DNA of 56,413 nt, taken from NCBI GenBank assembly GCA_000613465.1, contig BAJA01000035.1:1-56413 (forward strand), in the 5' to 3' direction. This stretch comes from Bacteroides nordii WAL 11050 = JCM 12987. Lineage in GTDB: Bacteria; Bacteroidota; Bacteroidia; Bacteroidales; Bacteroidaceae. Every line of letters begins with the position of its first letter. Position 1 is the first letter of the stretch. A program made the position numbers and the translations under genes. Positions 1-9,781 of this stretch are shown in pieces. The notes under the pieces were generated by a model. That model was given only the letters and a program-made list of their open reading frames with translations, ran no database searches and was not told the origin of the DNA.

Positions 1-1
1 T

Positions 2-361
2 CTGATTTTTGTTCATGCCTGTCCTTCCGAAGTGAAACGTGTCAAGTCCATGGTCTCTTATTTGCAGTATATCACCGATACCCGAAGCGGTCAGAAGATC
101 ATCATTCCCGACAATGAGATGCAACGTTTCATTGCCGTGGCTGGTACTTATCATGAGCAGCTCCTTTACTTCCGTCCTGATGAATTGAATTTGTCCAAAG
201 GCACTAAAGTCCGTGTCACGGGTGGTGACTTCGAGGGTCAGGAAGGCATTTTTCTGAAAGTGAAGGGTGCCCGTGACCGTCGTCTGGTCATAAAAATCCA
301 GGGTGTCATCGCCGTTGCCATGGCGTCCATGCATCCGGATCTGATAGAAGTAATTAAATAA
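2..361 (+). CDS. upxY: UpxY-family capsule transcription antiterminator, C-terminal part
   Basis: The frame is open from base 2, so the start lies outside the window; 119 codons remain. The protein is the C-terminal part of a NusG-like antiterminator. The segment reading VRVTGGDFEGQEGIFLKVKG is a KOW-type SH3 motif, and the residues before it match the end of an NGN domain. In Bacteroides each capsule locus starts with its own UpxY, which lets RNA polymerase read through the long operon from the 5' leader. UpxZ follows after 19 bases and the biosynthesis genes come next, exactly the family context. The invertible promoter and leader that normally precede upxY are not in the window, so phase state cannot be read. 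Identity is firm; which capsule locus this is cannot be told. Confidence 0.9.
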   Translation: MIFVHACPSEVKRVKSMVSYLQYITDTRSGQKIIIPDNEMQRFIAVAGTYHEQLLYFRPDELNLSKGTKVRVTGGDFEGQEGIFLKVKGARDRRLVIKIQGVIAVAMASMHPDLIEVIK

Positions 362-380
362 TTCAAATTCCTTAAATAGT

Positions 381-869
381 ATGACTCTTTCCGAAGAAGC
401 CGCCTCTCTTCAGCGCGCTGCGCATGAACTGATGTATTTGGGTATGGACGATAGTCCCATCTATAGTGATGATTTGTCCCGTCGTAACAGTGAGGTTTAC
501 CGTTTGACCACCGCCTTGTATGACTCCGGTGCCAAAGGCTCCACCCTTGAAGAACAGGCCCATGTCTGCTTGGCTCTCCTGATGGGTTACAATGCCTCTT
601 TCATCGATTACGGTGAAAAGCAGCAACACATTCAGGAAGTTCTGGACCGTTGTTGGGATCTTCTTGATGCCCTTCCCGCTTCCTTATTGAAACTCCGTCT
701 GCTAACCGTCTGCTATGGTGAAGTGTTCGATGAGCCTTTGGCGGATGAAGCCCGTGCCATTATCGCGTCTTGGGATTCCGCGTCGCTCACTCGTGAGCAG
801 CAGGAAGCTATCACAGAATTTCAGAATGTGGTGGACAATCCGTATCCCTGGGAATATATTGACGAATGA
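381..869 (+). CDS. upxZ: UpxZ-family inhibitor of competing capsule antiterminators
   Basis: This 162-residue, acidic, mostly helical protein sits directly downstream of UpxY, the fixed position of UpxZ in Bacteroides capsule loci. Family knowledge: UpxZ proteins bind UpxY proteins encoded by other capsule loci and block their antitermination, so that one capsule dominates per cell. The sequence shows the family's N-terminal helix with paired Ala/Glu residues, a central Tyr-rich stretch (GDYGEK-like region near residue 78) and a short acidic C-terminus ending PWEYIDE. The start ATG at 381 is the first in frame after the upxY stop. The reading frame is intact. Confidence is high because of context; I cannot say from sequence which heterologous UpxY it would inhibit. 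Confidence 0.88.
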   Translation: MTLSEEAASLQRAAHELMYLGMDDSPIYSDDLSRRNSEVYRLTTALYDSGAKGSTLEEQAHVCLALLMGYNASFIDYGEKQQHIQEVLDRCWDLLDALPASLLKLRLLTVCYGEVFDEPLADEARAIIASWDSASLTREQQEAITEFQNVVDNPYPWEYIDE

Positions 870-1180
870 GATAGACGAATGGCCGGGTAAGCAGAGTGAC
901 TTTCACGCAGTCATCTATTTTTTTTAAAGCATAGAATCATTATGTATTTATCATACTTTTTTATAACAATTCTTTCATGAAATCGTACAGGGGTATCGGG
1001 GTTGCGAGAATCTACTACCGATGACCATCGGAATAAATACTAATAATTTTTAAAACAAAGTTCTGCTTTCGACAAACTTTATAGGAAAGCTACCAGTAGG
1101 TGACTTTCTGTAGGGGGATGCCTTAATTGGACGCTAACAATAATGTTTCGCATTGATTCTCTAATAATATAGATATAATT
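870..1180 (+). other. Gap between upxZ and the first biosynthesis gene, no gene seen
   Basis: These 311 bases contain no credible coding frame. Two small imperfect inverted repeats are visible: CCGAT-GACC-ATCGG near 1016-1031 and a GAAAG..ACC / GGT..CTTTC pair near 1084-1107. Neither is followed by a T-run, so they are not convincing terminators. The stretch may be an untranslated leader of the wzx-to-end transcript or debris of locus exchange. Base composition shifts here from the balanced upxYZ genes to the AT-rich capsule-specific genes, which fits a recombination border in a cassette-like locus. Confidence 0.4.
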
Positions 1181-2698
1181 ATGGCCCAGAATATAAAAAA
1201 AATCACTTCTTTTTTATTTCTTTTAAGGGTATTTAAAATGTCGTTATCCGTAGTGGTCTTAATAGTCTCAGCTAAATATTTTGGAGTGAACTTAGATCGT
1301 GATATCTGGATATTAGCTTCTACTTTTTTGTTGACAACAAGCGCTGCTATCTGGGGACCTATAAATGAAACATTCAGAACTAAATTCATTTTTATACGGG
1401 AAGAAGAAGGTGAAGAAAAAGCCATTCTTAAAACAAGCAGTTTAGTTGGTTTTGTTATTGTAGCAACTACAATTGTATGTATTCTAATCTGCTATTTTTC
1501 AAAAGATATTGCAGTTTTTATGATTAATAAAAATTCTTCAAAAGAAAGTATATCATTATTTATTTCACTTCTGTTATTACTATTACCAACCCTTTTTATT
1601 AATCAATTAACAGCATTAGGCATCAGTATCTTAAATGCATATAATGTTTACTATATTCCAGAGATATTTGGAGTTTTTAGTGGTATTTTCAATATACTAT
1701 CGATTGTATTATTAACATCTTCTATTGGTATTTATTCACTGCTTATCTCCCAATATGTTAGTGTCATCATACTGCTATTTGCTGTATTGTATTATATAAG
1801 AAAAAAGAACTTATATATTTGGAGATATTGTTTTCCTGTCAAATTGCATTCAATGAAACCTTTCTTATTATACTCTTTACCTTTTTTCTTTCCTTATGTA
1901 GCAGGTCAATGTAATATATTAACTGAAAAATGGATTGCCAGCCAATTGGGTGCCGGGAATGTTTCATCATTAGATTATGCAAGGCAATTTACAGCATTGC
2001 TTCAGGGAGTATTGAGTAGTGTGCTGACAACTGTAATGATACCCATGCTGTCCAAAGCTTATATAAAGAAAGAAAAAATGATATTTGAAAGCATATTAAA
2101 TGAAAATGTTCAAGTTTGCTTTATTATAGCAAGTTTAGCTTTACCATTAATGTTGGGCGGAGCGGTTCCATTGTCACATTTCTTTTTTGAACGGGGAACT
2201 ATTTCTTCTGATTCTGTTAGTCAGATAACAGAGCTTATGAGTTTATACTCTTTATCCTTTTTGGGAGTAATCCTCTATCTTCTTTTCGGTCTTTCTCTTT
2301 TAGCATCCAATAAAGCAAAACAGTATGCTTTCTGGGGAGTGATTGCTCAAATAATAATTTTAATTTTAAATTTGTCTCTTTATCACTTATTTTCTATCTA
2401 CATATTCCCGTTTTCATTAGGAGCAACTCATCTTCTTTCTGCTGTCATTATGTTATTTATGCTAAAATTAGAGCATAAATGGAAGTTATGCGTAAAAATA
2501 ATCATATATATAGTTATTATTTTTTTATTGTCTGCTGTTTTATTTGCTTTTAATAGTATAGTAAAAATAGACAACAATGTCGTTCAGCTATTTTTCAATA
2601 TACTTCTTCTATTACTTCTATTTCCTATTATATTACGAGGATTTGGGATTAATATATTCAATTATTTATCCATACATAAATCTAAAAACAAACTATGA
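1181..2698 (+). CDS. wzx: Wzx-type lipid-linked oligosaccharide flippase (MVF/MOP superfamily)
   Basis: A 505-residue integral membrane protein with about twelve to fourteen hydrophobic segments spread over its length. The central stretch around residues 235-300 (LPFFFPYVAGQCNILTEKWI..., then YARQFTALLQGVLSSVLTTV) matches the MurJ/Wzx branch of the MOP superfamily, whose members flip undecaprenyl-diphosphate-linked glycans to the periplasm. As the first biosynthesis gene after upxZ and with Wzy downstream, it should translocate the capsule repeat unit across the inner membrane. The stop codon overlaps the start of the fucosyltransferase gene by ATGA, indicating translational coupling. It resembles MurJ more than classical Wzx, so lipid II transport is a formal alternative, but the context argues for capsule. 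Confidence 0.85.
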   Translation: MAQNIKKITSFLFLLRVFKMSLSVVVLIVSAKYFGVNLDRDIWILASTFLLTTSAAIWGPINETFRTKFIFIREEEGEEKAILKTSSLVGFVIVATTIVCILICYFSKDIAVFMINKNSSKESISLFISLLLLLLPTLFINQLTALGISILNAYNVYYIPEIFGVFSGIFNILSIVLLTSSIGIYSLLISQYVSVIILLFAVLYYIRKKNLYIWRYCFPVKLHSMKPFLLYSLPFFFPYVAGQCNILTEKWIASQLGAGNVSSLDYARQFTALLQGVLSSVLTTVMIPMLSKAYIKKEKMIFESILNENVQVCFIIASLALPLMLGGAVPLSHFFFERGTISSDSVSQITELMSLYSLSFLGVILYLLFGLSLLASNKAKQYAFWGVIAQIIILILNLSLYHLFSIYIFPFSLGATHLLSAVIMLFMLKLEHKWKLCVKIIIYIVIIFLLSAVLFAFNSIVKIDNNVVQLFFNILLLLLLFPIILRGFGINIFNYLSIHKSKNKL

Positions 2699-3671
2699 AA
2701 ACAATAAAAATTAAATTTGTTGATTTTTGGCCAGACTTTGATATTTATGATAATTTTATTACCAAATCAATACATCTGCACTACAATCTTGTTTTTTCTG
2801 AAACTCCTGATTATTTATTTTTTTCCTGCTTTGGATCATTACATTTGAAATACGACTGTGTGAAAATCTATTTTATAGGTGAGAATATTGTTCCTGATTT
2901 TAATATTTGTGATTATGCCATAGGTTTTAATTTTATAGAATTTGGAGACAGATATTTACGGCTACCTTTATATGTCACTTATGAAGGATTTTCTCAATTA
3001 AAGAATAAAATGATACAAGAAACTGAAGTGTTGAATAGAAAGTTTTGCAATATAGTAGTTTCTAATGCCTCTACCGCTACCCCCATAAGAGAACGTTTTT
3101 TTCGGTTACTTTCTAATTACAAGCCTGTAGATTCCGGTGGTAGAGCCTGGAATAATATTGGGGGGGCCGGTTACTGATAAAATATCTTTTTTTAAAAGAA
3201 TATAAATTTAATATTGCTTTTGAAAATAGTAGTGTGCAGGGATATACAACAGAAAAGATAATGGAACCTATGCGTGTGAACTCTGTTCCAATTTATTGGG
3301 GAAATTCTTTAATTGGACGTGATTTTAATGAAAACTCATTTATAAATGCACATAACTTCAAATCTTTAGAGGAATTAGTAGAATATATAATTTACATTGA
3401 TTCTTCAGAAACAGAATATCTTAAAATATTACATCAACCATGGTTTACGGATAATAATTATTTAGATTGGGAAAATCGGTTGTTTCTTTTCTTGAATACT
3501 ATAATTGAAAAACCAATAAGTGAAGCTAAATACATCATAGATTTCGGAGCTTCAAGAAATTATTTGAAGAAAATGATATTTTTCAATAAGAAAGACTCTT
3601 ATTTCAATCTAATTGCTATGTATGGTAAATACAATAGATTTAAAGCACACATAATGAATTTGAGAAAATGA
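2695..3671 (+). pseudogene. GT10 fucosyltransferase-like gene broken by two homopolymer frameshifts
   Basis: Two partial frames (2695-3177 and about 3187-3671) join into one 324-residue GT10-family protein if one G is removed from the G7 run at 3160-3166 and one T from the T7 run at 3187-3193. The C-terminal half carries the alpha-1,3-fucosyltransferase signature: TTEKIMEPMRVNSVPIYWGN followed by a NSFIN..NFKSLEELVEYI segment, typical of GDP-fucose-dependent enzymes. Expected role: transfer of fucose (or a related deoxysugar) to the growing lipid-linked repeat unit in the cytoplasm. The locus has no GDP-fucose synthesis genes, so the donor would come from genes elsewhere such as Fkp or Gmd/Fcl. 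The frameshifts could be sequencing errors, true inactivation or slipped-strand variation. The start overlaps the wzx stop. Confidence 0.82.
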
Positions 3672-3714
3672 AAAATGAATCATTAATTGGCATTATTCAC
3701 CTATAGAAATTATA

Positions 3715-4686
3715 ATGAAAGTATCTTTGATTATTCCAATATATAATGTCGCTGCCTATATTGAACGGTGTCTTTTGTCTGTCTTAAACCAGACATATGC
3801 TGATATCGAATGTGTTTTGATAAATGATTCGACACCGGATAATTCAATGGAAATTGCAGAACGATTAATTAAAGGATATTTGGGACAGAAAATAATTAAG
3901 ATAGTCCATCATGAGGTAAATAAAGGTTTATCTGAAGCAAGAAATACGGGTATCCGCCATGCGACGGGAGAGTATGTATACTTTTTAGATAGCGATGATG
4001 CTATCACAGAAGATTGCATTGAAAGAATGGCAAGTTTGGCTGAGCATTATACTCCCGATTTTGTCATTGGGCATGTAATGGAATATGGTGACCACGACAC
4101 TGAAGTAATAGTTTCTGTTATCGGAGATTTTGTTGATTCTAATGCACAAATTGCCAGATTATATTCAAGCCATCGTTGGAATATGATGGCTTGTAACAAA
4201 TTGATAAACAGATGTTTTTTATTAAAACATAATTTGTTTTTCTTCCCAAATATCTATCATGAAGATGAATTATGGTCCTTTCAGTTGGCTGCTTATGCTT
4301 GCAAAATGTCTATATGCCATGCTATTACCTATCTTTATTTTCGTAGACCGGATTCTATAATGAAAATAAGATCATGCAAACATTTTGAAGACATGTTTAA
4401 AATAGTAGAGCAATGTAATCTGTTGATTGATACAGGTTGCGTTACGGAGAAGTTATATCCCCAAATAAAAACATTGTACTGGGCTACTCTGAATGAATTA
4501 TACAAAATAAACCATTCCACCCGATATAAGAAATCTTTGATAAAAAAATTAAAATCGTCTATAAACAGAAATGTAAAATACTCTATCTGCATTTATAATT
4601 TAAAAGACATAATAAAATATTTCGCAGTATTGTTTCCACCCTCTATCGCTTTATTTATGTGTAAGTTGACACAAAAGCATAAATAA
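3715..4686 (+). CDS. Glycosyltransferase family 2
   Basis: A 323-residue GT-A fold glycosyltransferase. The N-terminus MKVSLIIPIYNVAAYIERCL is the classic GT2 start, followed by the nucleotide-contacting LINDSTPDNS, the conserved LSEARNTGI segment and the metal-binding DSDD at about residue 93 (YFLDSDDAI). A probable catalytic-base region (YHEDELW, about residue 183) follows. It probably adds one sugar of the capsule repeat at the cytoplasmic face of the membrane; donor and linkage cannot be predicted. The C-terminal 60 residues are basic and hydrophobic, suggesting peripheral membrane attachment. The reading frame is intact and lies 43 bases after the fucosyltransferase-like gene, within the same operon. 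Confidence 0.9.
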   Translation: MKVSLIIPIYNVAAYIERCLLSVLNQTYADIECVLINDSTPDNSMEIAERLIKGYLGQKIIKIVHHEVNKGLSEARNTGIRHATGEYVYFLDSDDAITEDCIERMASLAEHYTPDFVIGHVMEYGDHDTEVIVSVIGDFVDSNAQIARLYSSHRWNMMACNKLINRCFLLKHNLFFFPNIYHEDELWSFQLAAYACKMSICHAITYLYFRRPDSIMKIRSCKHFEDMFKIVEQCNLLIDTGCVTEKLYPQIKTLYWATLNELYKINHSTRYKKSLIKKLKSSINRNVKYSICIYNLKDIIKYFAVLFPPSIALFMCKLTQKHK

Positions 4687-4714
4687 AATCAACATAAAAT
4701 GAAATATCAATAAA

Positions 4715-5782
4715 ATGTTAAGTGACGAACTGTTGTTTATTAAGGTATTCTATGAAGTATTGTGGGTAATATTATTGTTCCAAATAATCATTTCATTTTG
4801 CCAACATTCGGCACTTCATCTAAAAATTCATATATGGAACAATTTCTTTTCTGTTATATTAATAGTATATGCTTCTTTTTACTTGGGTACCCGGGAGGCA
4901 ATAGCCCATACAGACACCGGTGTTTATATAGAGTATTATAATTATCTGACTACTTCGTTTGACTTTTGGAATTATGGCGAGCCAATCTTTTATTTTCTTA
5001 TGGCACTGTTTGCCACTACTTTCCTGTAGAGTATTTTTTTACATTTTGTGCATTTGTATATATAGGTGGTGCTTATATTTGCATGAAACGTTTTTTTTTC
5101 TTCTTCTGCTATATATAGTTTATTATTGTTTTTTATAAGTCCATTTTTCTTTTTGTATGGAATAAACGGAATACGAAACGGATTTGCAGCATCCCTTTTT
5201 TTACTTTCATTATATTGGCTGAACAGAAATAATAAGAAAATGTATACTTTAATGATTGCAGCTTCATTGTGTCATTATTCTATGTTTATAGTATTACTTG
5301 TTTTCATATTGTCTAAATACATAAAATCAAATTTTGCTTTATTATGTATCTGGGGAGGAGTTTTATTACTCTATCTTATCAATATTAGGTTTAGTTCTTT
5401 TTTAGGAGGAATATTTAATATAAACGAATCTGCAGAAAATTATTTGATGACTAAATCAGATGATCCATCTGCATCTTTAATGAATTTCTTTACATATAGT
5501 GCTTCTCCTGTTTTTCTTTCTTGTTTTTTCATATATGTAAAGAAATACAAAGATACGATATATCTTAGATTATTAAACATGTATATCATTTTGAATATAT
5601 TCTATATTCTGGTTATGGATATTCAATTTGCTGTACGTTTTTCTTATTTATCGGGATTTCTTATGCCAATTGTCCTCGTATATCCTTTAATAAAAGTACG
5701 TATTATACCGCTACGCCTTTGGATTTTATCATTGTTTCTTGCTGGTATCTTTTTGATTAAATCATCTAAAATTTTATTTTAA
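4715..5782 (+). pseudogene. wzy: Wzy-type capsule polymerase (EpsG-like), frameshifted twice
   Basis: Two partial frames (4715-5029 and from about 5100 to 5782) join into a 355-residue polytopic membrane protein when one T is added at the short T-run 5020-5022 and one T removed from the T9 run at 5091-5099. The N-terminal third has the EpsG-like pattern of a hydrophobic segment followed by GTREAIAHTDTGVYIEYY; about ten membrane segments follow. EpsG/Wzy proteins polymerise lipid-linked repeats in the periplasm. There is no other polymerase candidate in the operon, which supports the call. The two shifts compensate in length, so the ancestral gene was clearly intact. If they are real the strain could not polymerise this capsule; sequencing error is more likely. 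The next gene starts 2 bases after its stop. Confidence 0.75.
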
Positions 5783-5784
5783 AA

Positions 5785-6667
5785 ATGCTTATAACAGTTT
5801 TTACCCCTACTTACAATCGTGCTTATATTATAAAGCAATTATATGATAGTTTGTGCAGACAGACAAGCCAGGATTTTGAATGGCTGATAGTAGATGACGG
5901 AAGTGCTGATAATACAAAAGAGCTTGTTTCTTCTTTTATTTCAGAAGGTAAAATATCTATTCGATATTTCTGGCAAGAGAATGGAGGTAAACATTCTGCC
6001 ATTAATTTAGGCGTTAATGAAGCTAAAAGTGCTTGGTTTTTTATAGTTGATAGTGATGATTATGTTACAAATGATGCCATTGAAAAAATAAAGGAAGAGT
6101 GTAAGGCAATAGAATATGATGACCGTTTTTGCGGAATTTCAGGGCGAAGACAAAGGCCTGATGGTAGTATAATTGGAAACAAGCAGGCAAATGGTATTAT
6201 AGATGCTACTTCTTTAGATTTTTTTTCATATAACTAATTCAAAAAGTTATGACCGTGTAGATATTTATAAAACTGCTATCCTAAAAAAATATCCATTTCC
6301 TATTGTTGAGGGTGAGAATTTTGTAGCGGAAAGTATCGTTTGGAATAGACTTTCCAATGATGGATATCTACTTCGTTTTGTAAATGAAGTTTATGTAGTT
6401 TGTGAGTATAGAGAAGATGGGCTTTCTAAAGTGAGTGTACGCAATAGACATAAATGCCCAACTTTAACGACATTACTTTATTCGGAATTGGTCGTTAGCA
6501 AGATACCTTTTAAATACCGTTTTAAAGCTTTAGTCAATTATTGGCGTTTTTCTTTTTCAAAAAAGGAAAGAAGAGAACGAATAGAAAAAGTCTCTATATT
6601 ATTGAGTATTGTAGCATTTCTTTTAGGATATATATTATATCGAAAGGATAAGTGGTATTTTTTATAA
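5785..6667 (+). pseudogene. Glycosyltransferase family 2, one frameshift
   Basis: Frames 5785-6237 and 6227-6667 form a single 293-residue GT2 protein if one T is removed from the T8 run at 6219-6226. The N-terminus MLITVFTPTYNRAYIIKQLY, the WLIVDDGSADNT nucleotide-binding segment, the GGKHSAIN acceptor-loop motif and the metal-binding VDSDD near residue 92 are all present. After the repaired junction the text continues as SYDRVDIYKT and VEGENFVAES, which fits the acceptor domain of WcaA-like GT2 enzymes. A short C-terminal hydrophobic helix (about residues 265-285) may attach it to the membrane. It should add one sugar to the repeat unit. About 140 bases without a gene separate it from the next glycosyltransferase. 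Confidence 0.82.
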
Positions 6668-6805
6668 ATCTCTGCTGTTAATTCTGGAATTTCATAATGT
6701 ATCATATGATCATGATATAATGATATATGAATTCAAAAAATGATTGGGTACATTAACATTCTATTGTTTAAAATTCTTTTCTGTAATCAATAAAATACAC
6801 AAGTA

Positions 6806-7900
6806 ATGAAAATTCTTCAGGTTATAAATGCTTTAGGAGCTGGTGGGGCTGAAAAGCTTGTTGTTGAACTTTCTCAAAAGTTGAGACTTAAAGGTCACCA
6901 ATTAGATGTATTGGTTGTAAATGAAAAAGATGATAAATGCAGAAATTATTTATCTGCATATTCTATAAACATCTACTCGTTAAATATTAGTAACTTTTAT
7001 AATCCAATTTGCATTTTGAAGATTATTAAGTATTTGAAAATGTACGATATAATACATGTTCATTTATTTCCGATGCAATACTGGGTGGCTTTTGCAAGTT
7101 TTTTTTCAAGAAAAACTTGTTTAGTCACAACAGAACATTGTACAACAAATAGCCGTAGGGATATCTCTGTTTTAAAATCTTTCGATCAAATTGTATATAA
7201 ACAGTATAAAAAGATTATTTGTGTTTCTGAAAAAACAAAAGAAAGTATCTCTTCTTATTTAAAAAATAAAAGTAACCAGTTTATTACTATTAACAATGGG
7301 ATAGATATAGATCGAATAAATAAAGCTGTAATGTATACGAACTCTGAGCTCATCAATGTGGCTGTACCTGTAAAGGTAATAATGATGGTAGCTTTATTCC
7401 GAAAACAAAAGGATCAGGATACATTGATTAAAGCTATTGCAAAGTTAGATTCAAACATACATTTAGTCTTGGTTGGCGATGGTGAACGTCGGGATATTTT
7501 AAAACAATTGGCTATTGATTCCGGTGCTGCTAATAGAATCCATTTTTTAGGTCTAAGAAATGATGTTCCTTCCGTTATAAAGTGTGCTGATATCGTTGTA
7601 TTATCTTCACATTGGGAAGGATTTGGTTTAGCCGTTGTGGAAGGTATGGCGGCAGGTAAACCTGTGATAGCTTCTGATGTACCCGGCTTGGCCGAAGTTG
7701 TAGAAGGAGCGGGGCTTTTGTTTGAAGAAGGAAATGTGGATGAATTAAAGAATTCGATCTCAAAATTACTGAATGACGAAGATTATTATAAAGAGATTTC
7801 TCAAAAATGTATAGAACGTGCTAATTTGTATACAATAAACGATATGGTAGATTCATATGAGAAAGTCTATTACAGTGTGATAAAAAATAGAAATTACTAA
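6806..7900 (+). CDS. Glycosyltransferase family 4
   Basis: A 364-residue GT-B fold enzyme. The N-terminal acceptor domain begins KILQVINALGAGGAEKLVVE, the usual GT4 glycine-rich loop. The C-terminal donor domain has VGDGERRDIL, then the E-x7-E signature in HWEGFGLAVVEGMAAGKPVI at about residues 270-290, and a short VPGLAEV loop. This is a retaining enzyme that probably acts on UDP- or GDP-sugars in capsule repeat assembly. Its stop codon overlaps the ATG of the AsnB-like gene by one base (TAATG), so the two are translationally coupled. The specific linkage cannot be inferred. Confidence 0.92.
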   Translation: MKILQVINALGAGGAEKLVVELSQKLRLKGHQLDVLVVNEKDDKCRNYLSAYSINIYSLNISNFYNPICILKIIKYLKMYDIIHVHLFPMQYWVAFASFFSRKTCLVTTEHCTTNSRRDISVLKSFDQIVYKQYKKIICVSEKTKESISSYLKNKSNQFITINNGIDIDRINKAVMYTNSELINVAVPVKVIMMVALFRKQKDQDTLIKAIAKLDSNIHLVLVGDGERRDILKQLAIDSGAANRIHFLGLRNDVPSVIKCADIVVLSSHWEGFGLAVVEGMAAGKPVIASDVPGLAEVVEGAGLLFEEGNVDELKNSISKLLNDEDYYKEISQKCIERANLYTINDMVDSYEKVYYSVIKNRNY

Positions 7901-9778
7901 TGTGTGCAATATCCGGTATAATAAACTTCCACAAGCCAGTCTTAAAGGAAGAACTTCAGGCTATCTCAAACCGAATGTATTTACGTGGTCCTGACGAAAG
8001 CAATGTCTTTATTGATAATAATATAGGCTTAGCGCATCGTCGTTTGTCTGTCATTGACTTGGAAACGGGGCAGCAACCCATGAAAATATGCGATGACACT
8101 ATTATAATTGTTTTCAATGGGGAGATCTATAATTTTCGGGAACTGAAAGCGCAATTACTGAAAAAGGGCTTTACTTTTAAGACGCAGAGTGATACAGAGG
8201 TTGTGGCCGTTGCTTACAAAGCCTATGGGATTGATAAATGTCTTCAATTACTGGAAGGTATGTTCGCTTTTGCTTTATATGATAAACAGAAAAATTTAGT
8301 ATACATAGCTCGTGATCGATTTGGGGAGAAGCCATTATATTATGCACGTAACAGTGATTCTTTTATATTCGCGTCTGAACTGAAAGCTTTTGCACCAAAC
8401 CTATCAAAATATGCAATAGATAAAAAAGCATTAAATTATTTTCTGGCATTATCTTATATACCTGCTCCTTATACTATATACGAAGGGATCAGTAAATTGT
8501 GTCCGGGTACCTATATCACTATATCCAGAGATAAGAATATCGAGTTTACACCATTTTACCAACTATCATCGGTGTTCACACAGCAAACGGAACTTTCATT
8601 TGAAACCGCTAAAAAGGAACTGTATAGTCGGCTCACAGAATCAGTCAAAAAGCGCATGGTTGCTGATGTACCTATGGGTGCTTTTTTAAGCGGTGGTATT
8701 GACTCAAGTATCATCTGCAGTATTATGAGTAAATTGTCTGATACTCCTATTAATACTTTTTCTATCGGTTTTAAGGAAAAAGACTATGATGAGAGTTATC
8801 GTGCCCGGATTGTTGCTAAGGCAATAGGTGCCAATCATACAGAGTATATATTGGATTATAAAGATGTGCTTAATGTATTGGATGATATCATATTGTATTA
8901 TGATGAGCCTTTTGGAGATTCTTCTGCTATCCCCTCTTATTATGTTGCAAAATTGGCACGAGAGAAAGTGAAAGTTGTATTGACTGGTGATTGTGCCGAC
9001 GAACTATTTGGAGGGTATGAAAAGTATTTAGGGCAATATTATGTAGAAAGATATAGAAGGACACCGTCTGTTTTGAGAGTACTGTTTGAAAAGACAATAG
9101 AAGTGATTCCGCAACATTCCCGAATCAATGTATTTTTAAGAAAAGCTAAGAAAGTTATACGTAATACCAAGTGTACGGAATTCGATTTGTACTATAATTT
9201 AATGTGCCTTGGATTTGAAGACGAATCCCGAAAAAAAATTGCTAGTAGAGGGGGGCTATCAGGATGTTAGGCAAGAGATATATAGTCAATTCCAAAGGGG
9301 GGACAAACTGTCTTATTTACAAAAAGAACAATATTGTGATATAAAATATGTATTGGAAGGGGATATGTTCCCTAAAGTAGATCGCGCCTGTATGCATGCT
9401 TCCTTAGAGAATCGCGCTCCTTTTATTGACTCGGAAATAGTAAATTTAGCTTTGAATTTACCTGATTATTTCAAAATTCAAGGAAATAATAAAAAATATA
9501 TTTTAAAAGAAACATTCAAAGATTTACTTCCACCCAATACTTTACATTTTTCCAAAAAAGGATTTAGTGTACCAATAGATTATTGGTTCCGTAATGAGTT
9601 AAAAGAAGAATTGAGTACGCTTCTGAACGAGACATTCATTCGTCAGCAAGGTTTATTTAATTATGAGTATGTCTCAAAACTATTGGATGCACATTTGAAT
9701 AATAAAGAAAACAATAAAGGACAATTGTGGAATTTGTTTGTCTTTCAAAAGTGGTATATCTCTAAAATAAATTTATAA
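7900..9778 (+). pseudogene. asnB: AsnB-like glutamine amidotransferase of the capsule locus, one frameshift
   Basis: Frames 7900-9270 and 9209-9778 rejoin as a 625-residue class II amidotransferase when one G is removed from the G6 run at 9250-9255. Domain 1 (residues 2-190) starts MCAISGII with the N-terminal nucleophile Cys2 and has LAHRRLSVIDL. Domain 2 holds the ATP-pyrophosphatase loop FLSGGIDSSI near residue 265 and the TGDCADELFGGY segment. Length matches asparagine synthetase B (about 610-630). In sugar operons such enzymes (WbpS-like) convert uronic acids to uronamides rather than making free asparagine. The adjacent epimerase and 6-dehydrogenase that would make UDP-GalNAcA favour that role. 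A plain asparagine synthetase is the alternative. The epimerase starts 3 bases after the stop. Confidence 0.85.
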
Positions 9779-9781
9779 TAT

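Noticed and set aside
1016..1031. Small CCGAT/ATCGG hairpin in the upxZ-wzx gap
   Set aside because: The stem is 5 bp and lacks a T-run, so I do not call it a terminator or riboswitch.
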